Shown: in pieces, positions 59,727 through 64,000 of the stretch
Layout of the letters: each line of letters opens with the position of its first letter
Position numbering within the stretch: position 1 is the stretch's first letter
Assembly: GCF_010548275.1 (NCBI RefSeq)
Contig: NZ_JAAGLT010000019.1
Coordinates: 1 to 64,000, forward strand
Direction: 5' to 3'
From: Streptomyces sp. SID12488
GTDB taxonomy: Bacteria; Actinomycetota; Actinomycetes; Streptomycetales; Streptomycetaceae
DNA length: 64,000 nucleotides
Notes under the pieces: generated by a model
What the model saw: only the letters and a program-made list of their open reading frames with translations
The model's database searches: none
Told to the model about the DNA's origin: nothing
Translations under genes and position numbers: made by a program

Positions 59727-60863
59727 CTACATCAGGGGGGTCAGGAAGCGGCGCAGGGTTTCCTCGTACGTCGCCGGGTCCGCGTTCCACATCGCGCCGT
59801 GCGGAGCGTCCTGGACCTGGTGCAGCGTGATCAGGTCGGGCCTGCGAGCCGCGAGCCGGCGGGAGGGACCCCACGGGGCGATCGTGTCGGCGGGCCCGTG
59901 GAGGATCAGGGCCGGCACGGTGAGCCGGGCGGGGCCGGCGGCTTGGGCGGCGGGTCCCTCGGAGCCACCGTGCAGCCCGGTGCGGCCCTGGGCGGCCCGC
60001 ACGGCCAGCGGAAGCAGCGCGCCCGGGGTGCGGCGGGCCGTGGCGAGGGCGCGCAAGGTGGTCTCCCAGCTGAGCACCGGCGAGTCCAGGACCAGCCCGG
60101 AGACCCGGTCGCGCAGCGCGGAGCGGGCGGCGGCCCGAAGTGCCATGGTGGCGCCGGTGGACCAGCCGTACAGGACGACGCGCTCGGCGCCGTGGCTCAG
60201 GGCGTACCGGATCGCCGCGTCGAGGTCGCGCCACTCGGTCTCGCCGAGGTGGCCGAGGCCGTCCTGGGGCCGGGGAGCACCGGGATCGCCCCGGTAGGCG
60301 AGGTCGAGGACCGGCAACCGCCGGCGATGCAGGAACGGCAGCACGTTCAGGGCGTGCTCGCGGGTGGCGCCGAGGCCGTGCACGGTGATCACCCAGGTGG
60401 TGCGGGCCCCGGGTACGAACCACGCGGGCAGGGCGCCGAGCTCGCCGGGGATCTCGATGTCGAGGTGGTCGAGTCCGAGAGCGGTGCCGGGGTCGCCGAC
60501 GTGCACGTTCGGGGTGAGCCAGACCTTGTCGCGGGGTTCCAGGGTGCCGTGGGTGACCCGTTCGAGGCGGCGTACGACGGTGTCCGCGGAGTGGGTCGCG
60601 TGGTCCAGGACGGGACCGACGACCGCGTGGGTTCCGTCACCGGCGAGGCCGTAGGTGCCGGGGCGCTGGGAGGCCAGGGCGCGCGTGAGCACGACCCGGC
60701 CCGCGGCGGTGGAGTGCACGGTGAGCAGCGGTTCGGTGGGCAGGGGCCTGCCCGGGGGCACCTTGAGGGCGGCGTCGCTGGCGTAGCGGCCGGCGGCGAC
60801 ACTGGCGGCGCCTGCTGCCAGGGCTGCGGTGACGGCAGCGGCCGTCGCGGTGACTGGACGCAC
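59727..60863 (-). CDS. Alpha/beta hydrolase
   Basis: A 378-residue serine hydrolase. The nucleophile Ser235 lies in YGWSTGAT (the GxSxG elbow). The oxyanion-hole HGLGA is at 162-166, and the acid and His are near GPADTIAPW and APHGAMW. The first 25 residues are hydrophobic (ATAAAVTAALAAGAASVAAG), so it may be exported or membrane-anchored. The GTG at 60863 is preceded by GGAG. The region between residues 40 and 155 is a family-specific cap of unknown function. The substrate is unknown. Confidence 0.83.
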   Translation of the reverse strand: MRPVTATAAAVTAALAAGAASVAAGRYASDAALKVPPGRPLPTEPLLTVHSTAAGRVVLTRALASQRPGTYGLAGDGTHAVVGPVLDHATHSADTVVRRLERVTHGTLEPRDKVWLTPNVHVGDPGTALGLDHLDIEIPGELGALPAWFVPGARTTWVITVHGLGATREHALNVLPFLHRRRLPVLDLAYRGDPGAPRPQDGLGHLGETEWRDLDAAIRYALSHGAERVVLYGWSTGATMALRAAARSALRDRVSGLVLDSPVLSWETTLRALATARRTPGALLPLAVRAAQGRTGLHGGSEGPAAQAAGPARLTVPALILHGPADTIAPWGPSRRLAARRPDLITLHQVQDAPHGAMWNADPATYEETLRRFLTPLM

Positions 60864-60943
60864 GGACCCAGTCTCCGTGCGGAGCGCTCCGACGGCCAGT
60901 GGGAGAAGCGGGCGAACGGGGTGAGAGTGAGGCCGCTCCCCCG

Positions 60944-61669
60944 CTACTGCCCCCGCTGCCCGTACCCCTTGAGCCGTTCCGCCGCCTCTCCCACCTGTTC
61001 CTCCGACAGGAGCGTCGGGGACAGTCCGGGCAGGGAGGACGCCGTCAGCCAGACGCGGCACATCCACTCCAGCTGGGCGGTGCGGTCGTACGCCTGGTCG
61101 AGGGTGGCGCCGTGGGCGAGCGTGCCGTGGTTCTGGAGGAGGCAGGCGGCGCGATCGGCCAGGGCCCGGAGCACGTTCTCGGCCAACTCCTCCGTGCCGT
61201 ATGTCGCGTACGGGGCGACTCGGACGGGGCCGCCGAGGTCGCCCGCCATGTAGTGGATCAGCGGCAGCTCCCGCACGAGTGTCGAGACGGCGGTCGCGTG
61301 GACGGCGTGGGTGTGCACGATGGCGCGGGCGTCGGTGGCGCGGTAGACGGCGAGATGCATGGGCAGTTCGCTCGTCGGGGTCAGGGTGCCGAGAACCTGG
61401 CGGCCGGTCAGGTCGACGCCGACGATGTCGCCGGGGGTGAGCCGGTCGTACGGCACGCCGGACGGTGTGACCAGGACGGTGTCCCCGACACGCACGGAGA
61501 CGTTGCCGGAGGTGCCGACCACCAGGCCGTCGGCCACCGTGCGGCGGGCCGTCGCGACGAGCCCGGCCCAGGCTCGCGCCGTCTCGTCGGACCCGGCGTG
61601 CCCAAGTGCCGTACCCGCCCCCCGCACGTCGTCCCGCACGTCGCTTTCGTCCCGTCGCCGCTCAGCCAT
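60944..61669 (-). CDS. Class II aldolase/adducin family protein
   Basis: A 241-residue zinc-dependent aldolase-fold protein. TSGNVSVR (53-60), the catalytic-type Glu101 in TSELPMH, zinc ligands His119 and His121 in AIVHTHAVHA, and a third His in LLQNHGTLAHG are all present. Substrates of the family include L-fuculose phosphate, L-ribulose phosphate and methylthioribulose phosphate; no neighbour tells which applies. ATG at 61669. The alpha/beta hydrolase follows 80 bases downstream on the same strand. Confidence 0.88.
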   Translation of the reverse strand: MAERRRDESDVRDDVRGAGTALGHAGSDETARAWAGLVATARRTVADGLVVGTSGNVSVRVGDTVLVTPSGVPYDRLTPGDIVGVDLTGRQVLGTLTPTSELPMHLAVYRATDARAIVHTHAVHATAVSTLVRELPLIHYMAGDLGGPVRVAPYATYGTEELAENVLRALADRAACLLQNHGTLAHGATLDQAYDRTAQLEWMCRVWLTASSLPGLSPTLLSEEQVGEAAERLKGYGQRGQ

Positions 61670-61865
61670 GCCCCGATCCTGCCAGGCGCGGTCCCGGGCC
61701 GACGCCGGGCGAGGGCACTGGAGGGGGCAACTCCAGGGACGGTAAGGGCGCGTAAGCGCGTACATCGGCGCGTGTGCGCGCTTTGGCCGGGGAACGCAGG
61801 AAATCGGTTGATCTTCCAGTAGCCTCCTGGAGATTTGTCACGCGCGCAGCAATTCCGGGGGACGC

Positions 61866-62624
61866 ATGGCCCGTGATCACCGACCCTTACCTCGATCCTT
61901 CCGCCGCCGTTCCCGCGCTCTCGCGGCCACCGCGGCGGCGATCACCATCGGAGGGACCGTCCTGACGGAGGTCCCGGTCTCGGCGGCGGGCGAACCGAAG
62001 GGGCACGATGTCTCGTCGCACCAGAAGGACGTCGACTGGCGGTCCGCGAAGGCGAAGGGCGCCACTTTCGTATACATCAAGGCGACCGAGTCCCACACCT
62101 ACCGCAGTCCGTACTTCAGTCGGCAGTACGACGGTTCACGCGCCGCCGGCCTGATCCGCGGGGCCTACCACTTCGCCCTGCCGGACAAGTCGTCCGGCAT
62201 CACCCAGGCCCGGTTCTTCGTACGCAACGGCGGGGCCTGGCGTGCGGACGGGTGGACGCTGCCGCCCGCGCTCGACGTCGAGTACAACCCGTACGGCAAG
62301 AAGAAGTGCTACGGCCTCGACAAGGCGGAGATGGCCGGCTGGATCACGGCCTTCAGTGACGAGGTCGACCGGCTGACCGGCCGCCGTCCGGTCATCTACA
62401 CGACCGCCCACTGGTGGAACACCTGCACGAACAGCAGCAGCGCCTTCACCTCGAAGCACGCACTGTGGCTGGCCCGCTACGACGCGTCCGACCCAGGGAC
62501 CCTGCCGTCCGGCGGCTGGAAGTTCTGGACGTTCTGGCAGTACGACAACAGCGGCTCACTGCCGGGCGACCAGAACCTCTTCAACGGGTCGTCGGCCCAG
62601 CTCAAACGGTTCGCGAAGGGGTGA
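61866..62624 (+). CDS. Secreted GH25 lysozyme
   Basis: A 252-residue exported muramidase. The signal sequence has an Arg-rich start and a core near 20-34, ending around VSAAG. GH25 residues are Asp48 in GHDVSSHQ, and Asp137 and Glu139 in PALDVEYN, the usual catalytic pair. The C-terminus WKFWTFWQYDNSGSLPG is characteristic. It hydrolyses peptidoglycan. ATG at 61866 is preceded by GGGGGACGC. It lies between the divergent aldolase and the phosphate transporter, and is probably transcribed alone. Confidence 0.92.
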   Translation: MARDHRPLPRSFRRRSRALAATAAAITIGGTVLTEVPVSAAGEPKGHDVSSHQKDVDWRSAKAKGATFVYIKATESHTYRSPYFSRQYDGSRAAGLIRGAYHFALPDKSSGITQARFFVRNGGAWRADGWTLPPALDVEYNPYGKKKCYGLDKAEMAGWITAFSDEVDRLTGRRPVIYTTAHWWNTCTNSSSAFTSKHALWLARYDASDPGTLPSGGWKFWTFWQYDNSGSLPGDQNLFNGSSAQLKRFAKG

Positions 62625-62677
62625 CGAGGGCGGGCGCCGCCCGCCCTGCGACTCCAGGGGAACGGCGCTCCGTTTTC

Positions 62678-62732
62678 GGTCACCCGGCATCCCCCACCAG
62701 TTCACCTTCCGTTCATCCAGGTTACCTACGGT
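62678..62732 (+). promoter_or_regulatory. PHO box (PhoP-binding direct repeats)
   Basis: Five adjacent 11-base units run GGTCACCCGGC, ATCCCCCACCA, GTTCACCTTCC (62700-62710), GTTCATCCAGG (62711-62721), TTACCTACGGT. The two core units match the Streptomyces PhoP direct-repeat consensus and the first is in phase two turns upstream. It ends 36 bases before the Pit start. Confidence 0.82.
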
Positions 62733-62768
62733 CCAAGAGCCAATACCGTACGGAAGAAATCTGGGTAA

Positions 62769-64000
62769 ATGGAAAGCTTCTCGCTGATCCTCGCGATCGT
62801 GGTCGTCACCGCGCTTGCGTTCGATTTCACGAACGGTTTCCACGACACCGCCAACGCGATGGCCACCACCATCTCGACCGGTGCGCTCAAGCCCAAGGTC
62901 GCGGTCGCCATGTCGGCCGTGCTCAACCTCGTGGGCGCCTTCCTTTCCGTCGAGGTGGCCAACACGATCTCCAAGGGCCTCGTGGACGAGAGCGGTATCC
63001 GTCCCGAGGTGATCTTCGCCGCGCTGGTCGGGGCGATCCTCTGGAACCTGCTGACCTGGCTGGTCGGGCTGCCGTCCAGTTCCTCGCACGCCCTGATGGG
63101 CGGTCTGATCGGCGCGACCATCGCCTCGGCGGGCACGGGCGCCGTCCACGGCGACGTGCTGGTGACGAAGGTGCTGATCCCGGCGATCGCCGCCCCGCTG
63201 GTGGCGGGCATGGCGGCCATGCTGGCCACCCGGCTGTCGTACACGCTCGGCGCCAAGCGGGCCGAGGGCAAGGCGGCGGAGAAGGGCTTCCGGGTCGGCC
63301 AGATCGCCTCCGCGGGCCTGGTGTCGCTGGCCCATGGCACGAACGACGCGCAGAAGACGATGGGCATCATCACCCTCGCCCTGGTCGCCGGCGGCGCCGT
63401 CTCCCCCGACTCCGATCCCCCGGTGTGGGTCATCCTCTCCGCGGGCATGGCCATCGCGCTCGGTACCTACCTGGGCGGCTGGCGCATCATCCGTACGATG
63501 GGCAAGGGCCTGACCGACCTCCAGCCGCAGCAGGGCTTCGCCGCCCAGACCAGCGCGGCGACGGTCATCCTGGCCTCCTCCCACCTCGGTTTCTCCCTCT
63601 CCACCACGCACTCGGTGTCGGGCTCGGTGATGGGCGCGGGCCTCGGCCGCAAGGGCGGCGTGGTCCGCTGGTCGACGGCGACCCGGATGTTCGTGGCCTG
63701 GGGGCTGACGCTGCCCGCCGCGGCCCTGGTCGGCGCGCTGGCGGAGTACGTCACCGGCTTCGGCGACTGGGGCACGGCTCTGGTGGCCGTCTTCCTCATC
63801 ACGTCGAGTGCGGCGATCTGGGTCGTGTCGCGCCGCGAGGTGATCGACCACACGAACGTCAACCACGTCGAGGGCGAGCCCTCCGGGGACGCTGGGAGCG
63901 CCGAACCCGCGGGCATCGTCACGACCGCCATCGCCGCTGTGACCCCGCCGCCGGCGGGCACCATCGCCGACGATCTGACGGCGACCATCCCGACCCCGGC
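62769..64000 (+). CDS. Low-affinity inorganic phosphate transporter (Pit family), 3' end missing
   Basis: The first 410 codons of a Pit-type phosphate transporter; the gene continues beyond the window. Family motifs are present: DFTNGFHDTANAMATTISTG, as FTNGFHDTANAMA near 20-33, SSSSHALMGGLIGA near 98-111, SLAHGTNDAQKTMG near 188-200, and LSTTHSVSGSVMG near 275-287. It moves phosphate as a metal complex in symport with protons. ATG at 62769 is preceded by GGAAG. The PHO box upstream suggests control by PhoP; S. coelicolor PitH2 is known to be PhoP-regulated and this gene is likely its orthologue. Confidence 0.93.
   Translation, partial: MESFSLILAIVVVTALAFDFTNGFHDTANAMATTISTGALKPKVAVAMSAVLNLVGAFLSVEVANTISKGLVDESGIRPEVIFAALVGAILWNLLTWLVGLPSSSSHALMGGLIGATIASAGTGAVHGDVLVTKVLIPAIAAPLVAGMAAMLATRLSYTLGAKRAEGKAAEKGFRVGQIASAGLVSLAHGTNDAQKTMGIITLALVAGGAVSPDSDPPVWVILSAGMAIALGTYLGGWRIIRTMGKGLTDLQPQQGFAAQTSAATVILASSHLGFSLSTTHSVSGSVMGAGLGRKGGVVRWSTATRMFVAWGLTLPAAALVGALAEYVTGFGDWGTALVAVFLITSSAAIWVVSRREVIDHTNVNHVEGEPSGDAGSAEPAGIVTTAIAAVTPPPAGTIADDLTATIPTP

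Overview
The window is about 64 kb of very GC-rich actinobacterial chromosome, almost certainly from a Streptomyces. The evidence is third-position G/C bias in every gene, frequent GTG and TTG starts, cysteine-free chaplins, a streptophobe-type membrane protein, a Gbn-like nucleoid protein, and a fabG-fabI / serB / moaA / gbn / pit gene order. From memory that order resembles the S. coelicolor core region around SCO1792-SCO1845. It is core chromosome: I see no insertion sequence, phage, CRISPR array or tRNA gene.

Left end (1-3.3 kb): the window opens inside the leader of an rRNA operon transcribed leftward, with the 16S gene off the edge. Then come a 3-methyladenine DNA glycosylase, Spo0M, a PEBP protein and an HNH endonuclease. 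From 3.4 to 11.5 kb: an SPFH/NfeD membrane pair, an ABC ATPase, two cysteine-free chaplins in tandem, a GAF histidine kinase/LuxR regulator pair, an SDR and a QueA-like protein. From 11.8 to 22.4 kb: a secreted lytic transglycosylase, a double-FHA ABC-2 transporter, a streptophobe protein, phosphoserine phosphatase, a SixA-type phosphatase, two tiny membrane proteins, and an MFS exporter divergent from a GntR/FCD regulator.

Middle (22.6-33.3 kb): fatty-acid synthesis (fabG-fabI), the TldD/TldE protease pair, tyrosyl-tRNA synthetase, small membrane proteins, moaA, and a DUF485-SSS acetate-type uptake operon preceded by a Crp-like palindrome. From 33.7 to 46 kb: two tandem secreted subtilisins, a CoA transferase, CopD, a coupled AGMO-like oxidase and lysoplasmalogenase pair, a DEDDh-BRCT exonuclease, a cysteine-rich zinc protein, SURF1, a GH15 hydrolase and an SDR lacking the usual catalytic Tyr/Lys.

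Right end (46.2-64 kb): a CASTOR/POLLUX-like channel, a membrane protein/GntR pair behind two tandem palindromes, a five-gene Asp23/AmaP envelope-stress operon, an enoyl-CoA hydratase, gbn, an ABC-F protein, a zinc metallopeptidase, a VOC protein, an alpha/beta hydrolase, a class II aldolase, a GH25 lysozyme and a Pit phosphate transporter. The transporter has an 11-bp-phased PHO box and runs off the window.

The genes are mostly housekeeping and cell-envelope functions. The least conventional units are the ether-lipid-like enzyme pair, the palindrome/GntR/membrane-protein unit, three GATC-rich clusters beside a GATC-binding nucleoid protein, and the chaplin duplication.
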